Program-made: the position numbers and the translations under genes
The notes under the pieces: model-generated
Seen by the model: only the letters and a program-made list of their open reading frames with translations
What the model was told of the DNA's origin: nothing
Databases searched by the model: none
Assembly (NCBI RefSeq): GCF_017309585.1
Contig: NZ_CP071321.1
Span: 3,286,001 to 3,350,000 of the forward strand
Direction: 5' to 3'
DNA: 64,000 nucleotides
Source: Nitrogeniibacter aestuarii
GTDB taxonomy: Bacteria > Pseudomonadota > Gammaproteobacteria > Burkholderiales > Rhodocyclaceae
Shown here: piece after piece, positions 43,104 through 51,278 of the stretch
Layout of the letters: each line of letters starts with the position of its first letter
How positions within the stretch are numbered: the first letter of the stretch is position 1

Positions 43104-44530
43104 GCGTTTTCCCCTTCAGCCAGACCTGCCCATAGATGCATCACCGCATAGGCGCGCCACGGACGCCAGGTCTCGGCGTGCCGACGCGCCTGGGCGGCAG
43201 AACACATGCCCAGGGCGGCGCGAACGCCATAGTCGCCCTCGGGAAACGCGTCGGGCCAGGCCAGCGCGCGCATGGCGATGTACTGGGCCGTCCACGGGCC
43301 GATGCCCGGCACCGCCTCGAGCTGTGCGATGGTTTCTTCCACGGGCGCACCCGGCGCAAGTGTCAGTCGCCCGGCCGCCACCGCGTCCGCGAGTTGAATA
43401 ATGGCCGTCGCGCGACGGGCAATCACTCCTTTTGACGCAATGTCGTCGACACTCATTCCGGCAATATGATCGGCACTGGGGAAAACACGGCACACCGCCG
43501 GCCACGGCGTCTCCACAGGCTCACCGAAAGCCGTGGCAAAGCGGCCGGCCAGCGTGCGCGCCGCCTTCACCGTGATCTGCTGACCGAGCACCGCACGCAC
43601 CGTCATTTCCATGCCGTCGAAGGCACCGGGCAGTCGCAAGCCCGGCCGGGGCCCGGCAAGTGCCCCCAGCGACGCCTGCACCGCCTGCGGATCCGCATCG
43701 AGATCGAACAGCTGGCGCAAGCGCCCCAGCACGGCTGGCACCACCGGCGCCAGCGAGGGCGACAGCCTGACCGCCAGCGCTGCCACCTCGCAGCGCGCCG
43801 ACAGCCAGCCCGTGGTTTGACCGATACGCACCGAACGCCGGTATTCGCCCGCCTCGACGGACTCGACACCATCGATGGTGCGCCCGGCGAGAAACGTCAT
43901 CATGCGCGGGCCGTCATACGGTGGCCGCCACGGCAGCTCGAACCTCAACACGTCGTCCTCCACCCGCATGCGCCGGCCCAGGCGCAAAGACGACGGGCTC
44001 ATGCGGTATTGGCGTGCAAACGCGGCCTGCAGCGCACGGGCACTGCCCAGCCCCACCGATTGGGCCACCACCTCGACGGGCAACGCCGTATCGGTGAGCA
44101 AGCGCTTGGCCGCCAGCAGCCGCCGGGTACGCAGGTAGTCCGCAGGTGAAACCCCGAAGCGCGCGAGAAACAGGCGCCGCAGATGGCGGTCCGTCACGCC
44201 GACGCGCTGCGCGATGTCGGCCACCGAGACCCCGTCGCTCATCCGACCGTCGATCAGCCGGGCCGCCGCTTCGGCCAGGGCCCCGCTGGAATCGACGGCA
44301 GACAGGCCCGGCGCCAGCTCGGGGCGGCAGCGCAGGCAGGGACGGAAACCCGCTGCCTCGGCTGCCGCCGCACTCGGGTGGAAAGAGCACATATCCCGTC
44401 GCGGCGTGCGCACCCGACACACCGGCCGACAGTAAATACCGGTGGAGCGGACACCCACGAACACCCGACCGTCAAAGCGGGCATCGTGGGTCACGAGGGC
44501 GTCATAGCAGGCATCGGCGTTCAGATCCAT
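43100..44530 (-). CDS. alkA: Fused Ada-type regulator and AlkA DNA-3-methyladenine glycosylase II
   Basis: A 476-residue three-part protein. Residues 5-80 are the Ada zinc domain whose cysteine accepts methyl from phosphotriesters (RSTGIYCRPVC and FRPCLRCRPE). Residues 95-190 are an AraC-type HTH (RLFLARFGVSPADYLRTRRLL). Residues 200-476 are AlkA: HhH motif VPGIGPWTAQYIAMRALAWP and the catalytic Asp in FPEGDYG. It should sense alkyl damage, activate its own operon and excise 3-methyladenine. The start MDLNADACYDALV fits the family; a 40-codon upstream extension is rejected. The ribosome-binding site is poor. Confidence 0.92.
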   Translation of the reverse strand: MDLNADACYDALVTHDARFDGRVFVGVRSTGIYCRPVCRVRTPRRDMCSFHPSAAAAEAAGFRPCLRCRPELAPGLSAVDSSGALAEAAARLIDGRMSDGVSVADIAQRVGVTDRHLRRLFLARFGVSPADYLRTRRLLAAKRLLTDTALPVEVVAQSVGLGSARALQAAFARQYRMSPSSLRLGRRMRVEDDVLRFELPWRPPYDGPRMMTFLAGRTIDGVESVEAGEYRRSVRIGQTTGWLSARCEVAALAVRLSPSLAPVVPAVLGRLRQLFDLDADPQAVQASLGALAGPRPGLRLPGAFDGMEMTVRAVLGQQITVKAARTLAGRFATAFGEPVETPWPAVCRVFPSADHIAGMSVDDIASKGVIARRATAIIQLADAVAAGRLTLAPGAPVEETIAQLEAVPGIGPWTAQYIAMRALAWPDAFPEGDYGVRAALGMCSAAQARRHAETWRPWRAYAVMHLWAGLAEGENA

Positions 44531-44885
44531 GAGCGGATTATGAGCGCTGCGCCATCGGCGCGCACGAACGGATCGGACATGGAAATCTGTGCGACGCTTC
44601 CGGCGACGACCCACATGGGCTAGGCTTGTTTTCATCACCAACGCGCACAATTCGCTGCACCGAGGCCAAAGACCAGAACGCCCTCGGGGGCGAGGACAGT
44701 GACCGACACCGGCATTGCGTCTGCGGCGCCATGCCTTTCCGGGTGATCGGTGACTACCGTGCCAATACGGCCGGCGCCTGGACGGAAATCGATTGTGCCG
44801 TCCTCGCCCGGATCGGCCTTTTCATGGACGCCAAGAGCATCCCGTGCGTCGAGCCAATGTCTGACCACCTGCGAGAACCCATGCC
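44531..44885. other. Intergenic region between alkA and a DUF3144 gene
   Basis: 355 bp. I see no credible gene, RNA or terminator. One 87-codon plus-strand frame (44626-44889) opens with TTG, has no ribosome-binding site and no recognisable family. The promoter of the alkA operon should lie in its left part. Confidence 0.4.
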
Positions 44886-45182
44886 ATGAGCAACACCGAC
44901 GACGATTTCTTCAGCCGAGCCGATGCGCACATCCACCTGTCCAACGACCAGATGTCCGAGACCGCAACCCGTGGCAAGGTCAGCGCCTCGATGATGTACG
45001 CCACCGCCCGCTTCAATGCCTGGGTCACCGCCTGCGGCTGGAAAAACGCCGAAGAGATGGCGGCGGCCAAGGACGACACCGTGGCCTATTTCGTTGCCGA
45101 GTACCAGAAGATGCTCGAAGAGAATCTGAGCGACTACATCACCCACTTCGACGATTACATGCGCCCGCGCAGTCAGGGCTGA
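44886..45182 (+). CDS. DUF3144-domain protein
   Basis: A 98-residue acidic, helical, cytoplasmic protein. The segments FFSRADAHIHLSNDQM and ARFNAWVTACGWKNAEEM match DUF3144, a family of unknown function common in beta- and gammaproteobacteria. Function unknown. The ribosome-binding site is weak. It is followed after three bases by a broken DUF4440-like frame. Confidence 0.85.
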   Translation: MSNTDDDFFSRADAHIHLSNDQMSETATRGKVSASMMYATARFNAWVTACGWKNAEEMAAAKDDTVAYFVAEYQKMLEENLSDYITHFDDYMRPRSQG

Positions 45183-45185
45183 TCC

Positions 45186-45584
45186 ATGCACCATGGTCAC
45201 GACCCCGATCTGGTCACGCCCATCCACTTGCACGCGCAGTTACGCACGCTGACACGGCTTTAACACCTCTACCATGCGGCGCATCCGGACGCCACGCTGG
45301 CCGATTTCGATCGACTGGTCGCACCTGAGTTCTGGGAGATCGGCGCCTCGGGCCGGCGCTACAGTCGCGCGTTTGCCCGCCAGGTGCTGGCCAATCGAAC
45401 GACGGTGCCGCCCCCCGAGTCCTGGCATGACGATGCCCACGTGCTCACCCCGCTGGGTGACGCCCTGTACCAGCCCACCTACACGCTCATTCAGCCTGGG
45501 CGAACGACCCTCCGTGCCTCGCTATGGCGCGACACGCCCGACGGCTGGCAGGTCGTCTTTCATCATGGCACCGTCTGCAGGTGA
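45186..45584 (+). pseudogene. DUF4440-like (NTF2-fold) gene interrupted by an in-frame TAA
   Basis: From the ATG at 45186 the frame runs 25 codons to TAA at 45261-45263, then continues in the same frame for 107 more codons to TGA at 45584. The two parts join without a shift: HAQLRTLTRL, stop, HLYHAAHPDATLADFDRLV, then FWEIGASGRRYSR, the conserved DUF4440 core. The expected residue at the stop in such proteins is often Glu, one G-to-T change from TAA. No good restart lies downstream; the first in-frame GTG (45384) would lose the core. Either a decayed gene or a sequencing error. Confidence 0.7.
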
Positions 45585-45717
45585 GCCTGACCGGTGCAAG
45601 CCGGCGGCGCACCGACCATCGACACGCATTCAGTCCCCGGTCGGAAGGAACCTCGGCCGCCAAAACTGCACAAAGCCATTGAGCGCCATGCCAACGCAAT
45701 GATCAGGAGGACGCACC

Positions 45718-46200
45718 ATGATCACTTTCCGTGCCGGCCCCCAAGGGTTTGCCAGATCTGTCGGTCTGGCAGTTCTGCTCGCCCTCGGCCTGTCGAGCCT
45801 TCCGGCGCGCGCCGAAGTCGGTTACCGATGGACGGACTCGGCAGGCACCGTGCACATCTCGGACCGGGCCCCCGAGGGCATCAACGCCGAACGCATCGAA
45901 CTACCCAAAGCGCCCACCGTCGCCCCCGTGACCGAGCCCGACCCGGCACCAACGTCCGGCAGCGACACGCAGGAGACGCGCGGCGGCATCGGTGGTGTCA
46001 TCTCCGGATCCGTCCCAAGCGACAGCGAGAGTGAATGCGATCGCAAATGGCGTGAATACTTCGAGTCGCAGGAGTGCTTCGCACCCTATCAGCGCGTCGG
46101 CGCCGGCCCGCGGGAAGAAGCCTATGAGAAGTGCACCGAGGTCCCCAGCCCGGCCGTGGAATGCGGGCCGGCGCGCAACTTCCCCAAAGAGGACCAGTGA
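45718..46200 (+). CDS. Exported DUF4124-domain protein
   Basis: A 160-residue protein with a signal peptide (hydrophobic residues 13-28, ending ARA), then the DUF4124 motif YRWTDSAGTVHISDRAP (residues 36-52), a Pro/Ala-rich linker, and a C-terminal part with paired cysteines (ECDRKW, QECFAP, EKCTEV, VECGPA) likely disulfide-bonded in the periplasm. Function of the domain is unknown. GGAGGA lies seven bases upstream. Confidence 0.85.
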   Translation: MITFRAGPQGFARSVGLAVLLALGLSSLPARAEVGYRWTDSAGTVHISDRAPEGINAERIELPKAPTVAPVTEPDPAPTSGSDTQETRGGIGGVISGSVPSDSESECDRKWREYFESQECFAPYQRVGAGPREEAYEKCTEVPSPAVECGPARNFPKEDQ

Positions 46201-46203
46201 ATC

Positions 46204-46722
46204 ATGACCCCATGCGCCACGCCTCCCCCCGACACAAGGCGGCGCATGCAGACGCCACGAATCGAGCTTGTGCGCCTCGGTCAGGTGGCGCCCGAGGACA
46301 TCGTCGCGCTCCACAACGACCCCCGCGTCCTCAAGCATATGCCGCTGGCCATCGGGCATTTCGGACTGGCCGAATGCGCCCGTTGGGTCGAAGACAAGGA
46401 ACGACAATGGCGTGAAAACGGCTTCGGCCCCTGGGCCATCCTGGTCGACGGCGCCTTCGCGGGCTGGGGCGGTTTTCAGCGTGAGGCGGGCGACGCCGAT
46501 CTGGCCCTCGTCCTGTTCCCGGCACACTGGGGCGCCGGCAGAATGATTTGCCGGCGCATGCTGGAACTCGGCTTCGGCCAACTGGGGCTGACCGAAGTGA
46601 CGGCACTTTTGCCCCCGAGCAGAACCCGTCTCGGCGCGCTGGCCCGGTTCGGCTTTCAGCCAGCCGGCGAGCGCATCATCGACGGGCAACGCTTCATGCG
46701 CTTTACGCTCGCGCGCCCATGA
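46204..46722 (+). CDS. GNAT-family N-acetyltransferase (RimJ/RimL-like)
   Basis: A 172-residue acetyltransferase with the RimJ-like layout: HNDPRVLKHMPLAIGHF, FGPWAILVDGAFAGWGGFQRE, and a motif A reading as WGAGRMICRRMLELGF. Starts three bases after the DUF4124 stop; an internal ATG at 46246 is an alternative. Its stop overlaps the next GNAT gene by four bases. Substrate unknown. Confidence 0.82.
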   Translation: MTPCATPPPDTRRRMQTPRIELVRLGQVAPEDIVALHNDPRVLKHMPLAIGHFGLAECARWVEDKERQWRENGFGPWAILVDGAFAGWGGFQREAGDADLALVLFPAHWGAGRMICRRMLELGFGQLGLTEVTALLPPSRTRLGALARFGFQPAGERIIDGQRFMRFTLARP

Positions 46723-47156
46723 CGACGCGGCGCATCAGTGCCCTTGCCAACCTGGATGAGGCGTGCCGCATGCTTGCGGCCGAAGGACTGCCCACGGAGG
46801 ACCTGACCGGCGCCAACCCGCCGGCGATGTTCGGGCTGTTCGAAGGCGAAGCGCTGGTGGGCGCGGTGGGGCTGGAAGCGCACCCGCCTTTCGGCCTGCT
46901 CAGATCGCTGGTGGTGGCGAGCGATCACCGCGGACGCGGGCTGGCCCAGGCGCTGATCCAGTTCATCGAGCGCGAGGCCGCGCAGGCGGGCATCCGCCGG
47001 ATCTATCTGCTCACCACCTCGGCACAGGGCTTTTTCGAGTCGGTGGGCTACTGCGTCAGCCTGCGGGAAACAGCCCCTGCGGCCATCACGCGTACCGCGC
47101 AATTCGCCGGCCTGTGCCCGGCGAGCGCCACACTGATGATGCGCGCGGTCGACTGA
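46719..47156 (+). CDS. GNAT acetyltransferase, ArsN2-like
   Basis: A 145-residue GNAT protein. Motif A is VVASDHRGRGLAQALIQFIE; the stretches LLTTSAQGFFESVGY and APAAITRTAQFAGLCPASA are characteristic of proteins annotated ArsN2 in arsenic-resistance loci. No ars gene is next to it (the only ArsR-type gene in the window belongs to sox), so an arsenic role is not supported by context. Translationally coupled to the previous GNAT gene. Confidence 0.75.
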   Translation: MTTRRISALANLDEACRMLAAEGLPTEDLTGANPPAMFGLFEGEALVGAVGLEAHPPFGLLRSLVVASDHRGRGLAQALIQFIEREAAQAGIRRIYLLTTSAQGFFESVGYCVSLRETAPAAITRTAQFAGLCPASATLMMRAVD

Positions 47157-47179
47157 CTCGCCCGCGCCGACGCGGCCGC

Positions 47180-47683
47180 TCAGTCAGCCCGTTTGGGCAG
47201 CACCCAGTCCGGCCGCGGAAAGTGGCAGGTGTAGCCGTGGGGGTAATGCTGGAGATAGTCCTGATGCTCGGGTTCCGCTTCCCAGAACGGCCCGACCGGT
47301 TCGACCTCGGTCACCACCTTGCCGGGCCACAGACCGCTGGCGTCCACGTCGGCAATGGTGTCGAGCGCCATCTGCTTTTGCGCATCATTCACGTAGTAGA
47401 TGGCAGACCGGTATGACGGCCCCCGATCATTGCCCTGCCGGTTCGGCGTGCTCGGATCGTGAATCTGGAAGAAAAACTCCAGCAGACGACGGTAGGAAAT
47501 GCGCTCGGGATCGAACATGATTTCGATCCCTTCGGCGTGGCTCCCGTGGTTTCGATAGGTGGCATTGGGCACATCGCCCCCGGTGTAGCCCACCCGGGTG
47601 GAGATCACACCCGGCAGTTGCCGGATGAGCTCCTGCATGCCCCAGAAGCAGCCACCGGCCAGTACGGCACGTTCCTGAGCCAT
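47180..47683 (-). CDS. msrA: Peptide methionine (S)-S-oxide reductase MsrA
   Basis: A 167-residue enzyme that repairs methionine-S-sulfoxide in proteins. The catalytic GCFWG motif has its Cys at residue 12. YRNHGSHAEGIEIMFDP and QDYLQHYPHGYTCHFPRP are family segments. No signal peptide, so cytoplasmic. It begins immediately after the msrB stop with no gap, forming an msrB-msrA unit that lies downstream of the bufferin genes. Confidence 0.96.
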   Translation of the reverse strand: MAQERAVLAGGCFWGMQELIRQLPGVISTRVGYTGGDVPNATYRNHGSHAEGIEIMFDPERISYRRLLEFFFQIHDPSTPNRQGNDRGPSYRSAIYYVNDAQKQMALDTIADVDASGLWPGKVVTEVEPVGPFWEAEPEHQDYLQHYPHGYTCHFPRPDWVLPKRAD

Positions 47684-48130
47684 TCAGACGTCCTCCACTT
47701 GATCAAGGTAATCACCATAGCCTGCCTCGACCATGTCGTCGCGATGAATGAATCGCAAGGAAGCGGAATTGATGCAGTAACGCAAACCGCCCCGATCCTG
47801 CGGGCCATCCGGAAACACGTGGCCCAGGTGACTGTCGCCATGGGCGCTGCGCACTTCGGTACGAATCATGCCGTGGCTGGTATCGCGCAGTTCGTTGACG
47901 TTGGCCGGCTCGATGGGTTTGGTGAAGCTGGGCCAGCCACACCCGGATTCGTATTTGTCGGTCGATGCAAAGAGCGGCTCGCCTGACACGACGTCCACGT
48001 AAATGCCCGGCGCCTTGTTGGCCAGATATTCACCACTGCCGGGCATTTCCGTCCCGCTCTCCTGGGTGACGTGGAATTGCTCCGGGGTGAGCTGGGCAAT
48101 CGCCTCCGCGGATTTTTCGTATTTCTTCAT
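47684..48130 (-). CDS. msrB: Peptide methionine (R)-S-oxide reductase MsrB
   Basis: A 148-residue enzyme complementary to MsrA. Catalytic C119 is in RYCINSASLRF and the resolving C64 in SGCGWPSF; HGDSHLGHVFPDGP is conserved. The zinc-binding CxxC pairs found in many MsrB proteins are absent, so it belongs to the metal-free form. It starts 117 bp after the end of bufC on the same strand with no obvious terminator between. Confidence 0.96.
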   Translation of the reverse strand: MKKYEKSAEAIAQLTPEQFHVTQESGTEMPGSGEYLANKAPGIYVDVVSGEPLFASTDKYESGCGWPSFTKPIEPANVNELRDTSHGMIRTEVRSAHGDSHLGHVFPDGPQDRGGLRYCINSASLRFIHRDDMVEAGYGDYLDQVEDV

Positions 48131-48247
48131 GTGCGTGTCCTTCTGTGGGGTTGGCCTCGTGTCGATACAAGCCGGACCGGATTCATCTGAATCCGCCCCG
48201 TTTCTACCCCTCAGACAGCGCCAACACCGATTTGCTCCGCAAATCGA

Positions 48248-48997
48248 TCAGGTGGCAAGCAACTCGTCCACGACCCATTGCTGAAGGTGCCCCAAGACGG
48301 CTGCCGCAGCTTCGTCGCCGAGCGCCTCGACACCGCGCTCGCACAACTGGGCAAAATCCTCGCCATCCTCGACGGCGTGCAGCAGGTCAGCCTCAAAGGG
48401 TTCGACCGTGCGCCATACCGGACTCAGTTGCTGTCGCCAGATCAGCACGCTGTGAGCGTGCGCCTCGGGCACCGGAAGCTGTGCATTGGGATCATCGGTA
48501 TTGACTGCCGCATGCCATATGGGCGCGACCGCCCAGGCCATGGGGATGAGCGCATATCCCGGCTGCAGCCGGAAGGTCATGTCGGGCCAAGCGTCAGGCG
48601 GCGTCGAGGCGAGAGCCTCGAAGCCCAGAGGGGCGAAATCGGCCGCATCGAAGGCCAGACAGATCGCCCACTCGAAGCGCACCAGATCGGCCACGGCCGG
48701 GTGCGGCAGCATCTCGGGATGTGCGGCAACGTAGCTGGGCAGACGATCGCCAAACCAGCGGATGGAGCGATTCTGGGAGGGGTGCGCACGCATGTACGCG
48801 TCGGCAAGTGCCTCGAAGGCTTCGTCACCCAGCACACGATGAACCACCGGGTAATTGGCACGCAAGGCCTCGATCAGCCGGGCCCGCCAGGCAATGCGAT
48901 AGACCTCGAGACCGCGCGCGTTTCCGGTCAGCGCGGGGGGCGCCCCGCCCGCGGTGATCGCGCTTTGCATCTGTTGTTGAACCACGCAAATGCTCAT
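48248..48997 (-). CDS. bufC: BufC/HvfC-type partner protein (DUF2063) of the MNIO RiPP maturase
   Basis: A 249-residue protein. The N-terminal DUF2063 domain (GLEVYRIAWRARLIEALRAN, then YPVVHRVLGDEAFEALADAY) is followed by an alpha/beta C-terminal part. In bufferin, HvfABC and related systems this family works with the DUF692 (MNIO) enzyme to recognise the precursor leader. It overlaps bufB by four bases, which supports a joint role. Cytoplasmic. The gene symbol follows usage for bufferin clusters. Confidence 0.85.
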   Translation of the reverse strand: MSICVVQQQMQSAITAGGAPPALTGNARGLEVYRIAWRARLIEALRANYPVVHRVLGDEAFEALADAYMRAHPSQNRSIRWFGDRLPSYVAAHPEMLPHPAVADLVRFEWAICLAFDAADFAPLGFEALASTPPDAWPDMTFRLQPGYALIPMAWAVAPIWHAAVNTDDPNAQLPVPEAHAHSVLIWRQQLSPVWRTVEPFEADLLHAVEDGEDFAQLCERGVEALGDEAAAAVLGHLQQWVVDELLAT

Positions 48998-49848
48998 GCG
49001 GCCTCCTCGTCGAACACGACGTCCGGCAACACAGCTGCGGCAGCGACGGCCCTAACGGTATCGAGTTCGGCCATCAGCTCAGACAGGGGCGGAATATGGT
49101 CATCGCGCTCGATCATGGTCGGCACCGGCCCCATGCGCTTGAGCGTGTAGGCGTAAAGATCGAGCACTTCCGGACGCACGGGATGGTCGTGCGTATCGAT
49201 CAGGAGATCGCCGTGATCCTCGTGTCCGGCCAGATGAATCTGGACCACACGGTCCGGCGGGATCGCATCGATGAAGGTTCTTGCATCGAATCGATGATTC
49301 ACGCTGCTGACGAATACATTGTTCACATCCAGCAGCAACTGGCAGCCGGTGCGACGGGTCAGCTCGGCGATGAAGTCCCATTCGGGCATCTCATCGGCCG
49401 CGTAGGTGATGTAACTCGAGACATTCTCGAGTACCAGCGGACGCCCCAGCACGTCCTGAACCTGCGCGATTCGCGGTTCGAGATGGCGCAGCACCGCTTC
49501 GGTGTAAGGCATGGGCAGCAGGTCGTGCAGGTTCTGGTGATCCACCCCGGTCCAGCACAGGTGGTCGGACACCCAACCGGGCTCGATGCGCTCGGCAAGT
49601 TGCCGCAACTGATCGAGGTAGGCGGCATCGAGCGGATCGGTACTGCCGATGGACAGCGAAACGCCATGCATCACCATCGGGTATCGCTCGCGGATACGTT
49701 CGAGGTAATGGAGCGGCTTGCCACCGGGGACCAGATAGTTCTCCGAAATCACCTCAAGCCAATCCACCGGCTGTGGCGGACCGTCGGCGAAATCGGTGTA
49801 GTGATCGACCCGCAGGCCAAGGCCGAAACCTTCGATAAGCGTCGTCAT
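48994..49848 (-). CDS. bufB: MNIO-family (DUF692) multinuclear iron oxidase for RiPP maturation
   Basis: A 284-residue TIM-barrel protein of the MbnB/DUF692 family. These enzymes bind two or three irons and convert precursor cysteines to thiooxazole or oxazolone/thioamide groups. Metal-ligand and family segments visible: VDWLEVISENYLVPGG, YPMVMHGVSLSIGSTDPLD, GWVSDHLCWTG, LVLENVSSYI, LLLDVNNVFVSSVNH, QIHLAGHED, IDTHDHPV. The start MTTLIEG was chosen over 32 extra codons. It lies 56 bp after the precursor gene and overlaps bufC. Modification chemistry is inferred from family. Confidence 0.9.
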   Translation of the reverse strand: MTTLIEGFGLGLRVDHYTDFADGPPQPVDWLEVISENYLVPGGKPLHYLERIRERYPMVMHGVSLSIGSTDPLDAAYLDQLRQLAERIEPGWVSDHLCWTGVDHQNLHDLLPMPYTEAVLRHLEPRIAQVQDVLGRPLVLENVSSYITYAADEMPEWDFIAELTRRTGCQLLLDVNNVFVSSVNHRFDARTFIDAIPPDRVVQIHLAGHEDHGDLLIDTHDHPVRPEVLDLYAYTLKRMGPVPTMIERDDHIPPLSELMAELDTVRAVAAAAVLPDVVFDEEAA

Positions 49849-49904
49849 GGGCACGTCCTGGTGAGGGCGGCCCCAACCGGCGCCGCCCGTGTCGATCAGA
49901 AAGC

Positions 49905-50180
49905 TTACTTCTTCATCTCGACCTTGCCGCCGGCAGCTTCGCACTCTTCAGCCGACTTCTTGTACTCCCAGCCCTGGCCCTTGCAACCGTTCTGGCCCTT
50001 GCACTGGCTGGTGGCGGTCGCGCACTCGCTGGTGCCCTTGCAGCTGTTGACACCCATACACTTGACGCCTTCACCGGCATGGGCGACGGACGGCATCACC
50101 ATGGCGCCGGCAGCAAACATGGTGGCGATGGTGGCGGCAACAGCAGCGCCGGTCTTCACGGATTTCTGAGTCAGTTTCAT
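49905..50180 (-). CDS. bufA2: BufA2-type bufferin precursor peptide (exported RiPP metallophore)
   Basis: A 91-residue peptide with a signal sequence (residues 1-35, ending SVAHA), unusual for a RiPP leader but typical of bufferins. The core has six cysteines: 41, 47, 53, 60, 66 and 80; the first five show near-regular spacing of 5, 5, 6 and 5 residues in repeats such as NSCKGTS and KGQNGCKGQGW. Bufferin precursors of this type are modified in the cytoplasm by the MNIO enzyme at core cysteines and exported to bind copper. First gene of bufA2-bufB-bufC. The start MKLTQKS has GGAGA upstream. Confidence 0.88.
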   Translation of the reverse strand: MKLTQKSVKTGAAVAATIATMFAAGAMVMPSVAHAGEGVKCMGVNSCKGTSECATATSQCKGQNGCKGQGWEYKKSAEECEAAGGKVEMKK

Positions 50181-50332
50181 TTCACACTCTCCTTGGAATC
50201 GGGGGTGGCGGTCGGCGTTTCCGGCCCGCTCGCATGACAAGACCGGGACCCCATGCGCTTTCTTACAGATGCCGCCAAAATAATTTCCGGCCCATGTGGT
50301 TCAATGCACCCTACACCCAATCGACCTGCCCC

Positions 50333-51193
50333 ATGTCTGCTCTGTGGATGATTCTCGCCAGCTTCTTCTTCGCCTGCATGGGCGTGTGCGTGAAGCTTGG
50401 GTCCGACGCATTCACCACCGCCGAGCTCACGTTCTATCGCGGCGCCATCGGGGTGGTGGTCATGGCGGCGCTCATGCGTGCCAGCGGTACCGCGTTCACA
50501 ACGCCCCACTGGCGACGACAGGTCTCACGTGCCGTGGCCGGCACCCTGTCTCTGGCCTGCTACTTCTTCGCCATCTCGCAGCTGCCGCTGGCCACTGCGG
50601 TAACACTGAACTACACATCACCTCTGTTTGTGGCCGTGATACTCATGGTCTGGTTTCGTGAGCATCTCCCGGTGCTGGCCCTGGTCGCCCTGTCGATCGG
50701 CTTTGCCGGGGTGGTCGTGCTGCTGCAACCAACGTTCGCCTCGGCCCGGTGGCCTGGCGCGCTGGCCGGCCTGGGCACCGGCTTGATCGCCAGCCTGGCC
50801 TACATCCATGTACGCGAACTGGGTCGGCTCGGGGAACCGGAAAGCCGCACCGTGTTCTATTTTTCATGCCTCACGGCCCTTGCGCTACTGCCCTTCGTGG
50901 CCTTCGGCGGCGGCTTCACGCCACCCGACGCCCAGGGGCTGGCCGTGCTTGCGGGTGTGGGGCTGTTCGGTGCCGCCGCACAGCTGGCCATGACCCGCGC
51001 CTACCGGTATGGCACCACCATCGTCGCCGCCAATCTGGCGTACTCGACGGTGGTGTTTGCCAGCCTGTTCGGTTTATGGCTGTGGGATGAAACCCTCAGT
51101 GAGCTCACGGTGGCGGGCATGCTGCTGATCGTCACCAGCGGTGTGCTTGTCTCACGCGCGCGACACGCGGCGAACAAACCGCAACAAGGCTGA
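50333..51193 (+). CDS. EamA/DMT-family membrane transporter
   Basis: A 286-residue inner-membrane protein with ten predicted helices in two EamA halves (MILASFFFACMGVCVKLGSDAF opens the first; AQLAMTRAYRYGTTIVAANL is in the second). Start MSALWM gives the usual length; an in-frame ATG at 50294 would add 13 residues and neither has a clear ribosome-binding site. It diverges from the bufferin operon across 152 bp. Export substrate unknown. Confidence 0.86.
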   Translation: MSALWMILASFFFACMGVCVKLGSDAFTTAELTFYRGAIGVVVMAALMRASGTAFTTPHWRRQVSRAVAGTLSLACYFFAISQLPLATAVTLNYTSPLFVAVILMVWFREHLPVLALVALSIGFAGVVVLLQPTFASARWPGALAGLGTGLIASLAYIHVRELGRLGEPESRTVFYFSCLTALALLPFVAFGGGFTPPDAQGLAVLAGVGLFGAAAQLAMTRAYRYGTTIVAANLAYSTVVFASLFGLWLWDETLSELTVAGMLLIVTSGVLVSRARHAANKPQQG

Positions 51194-51203
51194 CTCAGGT
51201 CAT

Positions 51204-51232
51204 TTGTAGGCCGCCTGCGGCCTCGTTATAGT
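51204..51232 (+). promoter_or_regulatory. Predicted promoter with a GGCCGC palindrome in its spacer
   Basis: TTGTAG (51204-51209), 17-bp spacer, TATAGT (51227-51232). The hyphenated palindrome GGCCGC-CT-GCGGCC (51209-51222) fills the spacer, either an operator or the tail of the preceding gene's transcript. Predicted start lies about 40 nt before the SpoIIAA-like gene. Confidence 0.45.
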
Positions 51233-51278
51233 GGAATCATCCGGCGGGAGCGACCGCCTGCTTCAAAGGACAAGAAAA

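Noticed and set aside
44626..44889. Possible 87-residue plus-strand gene with a CVCGAMPF stretch before the DUF3144 gene
   Set aside because: Opens with TTG, lacks a ribosome-binding site, and the Cys motif does not extend into a recognisable GFA-type or other domain.
46719..47156. Arsenic-resistance locus suggested by the ArsN2-like acetyltransferase
   Set aside because: No arsC, arsB/acr3 or ars-linked ArsR gene is nearby; the only ArsR-family gene belongs to sox.
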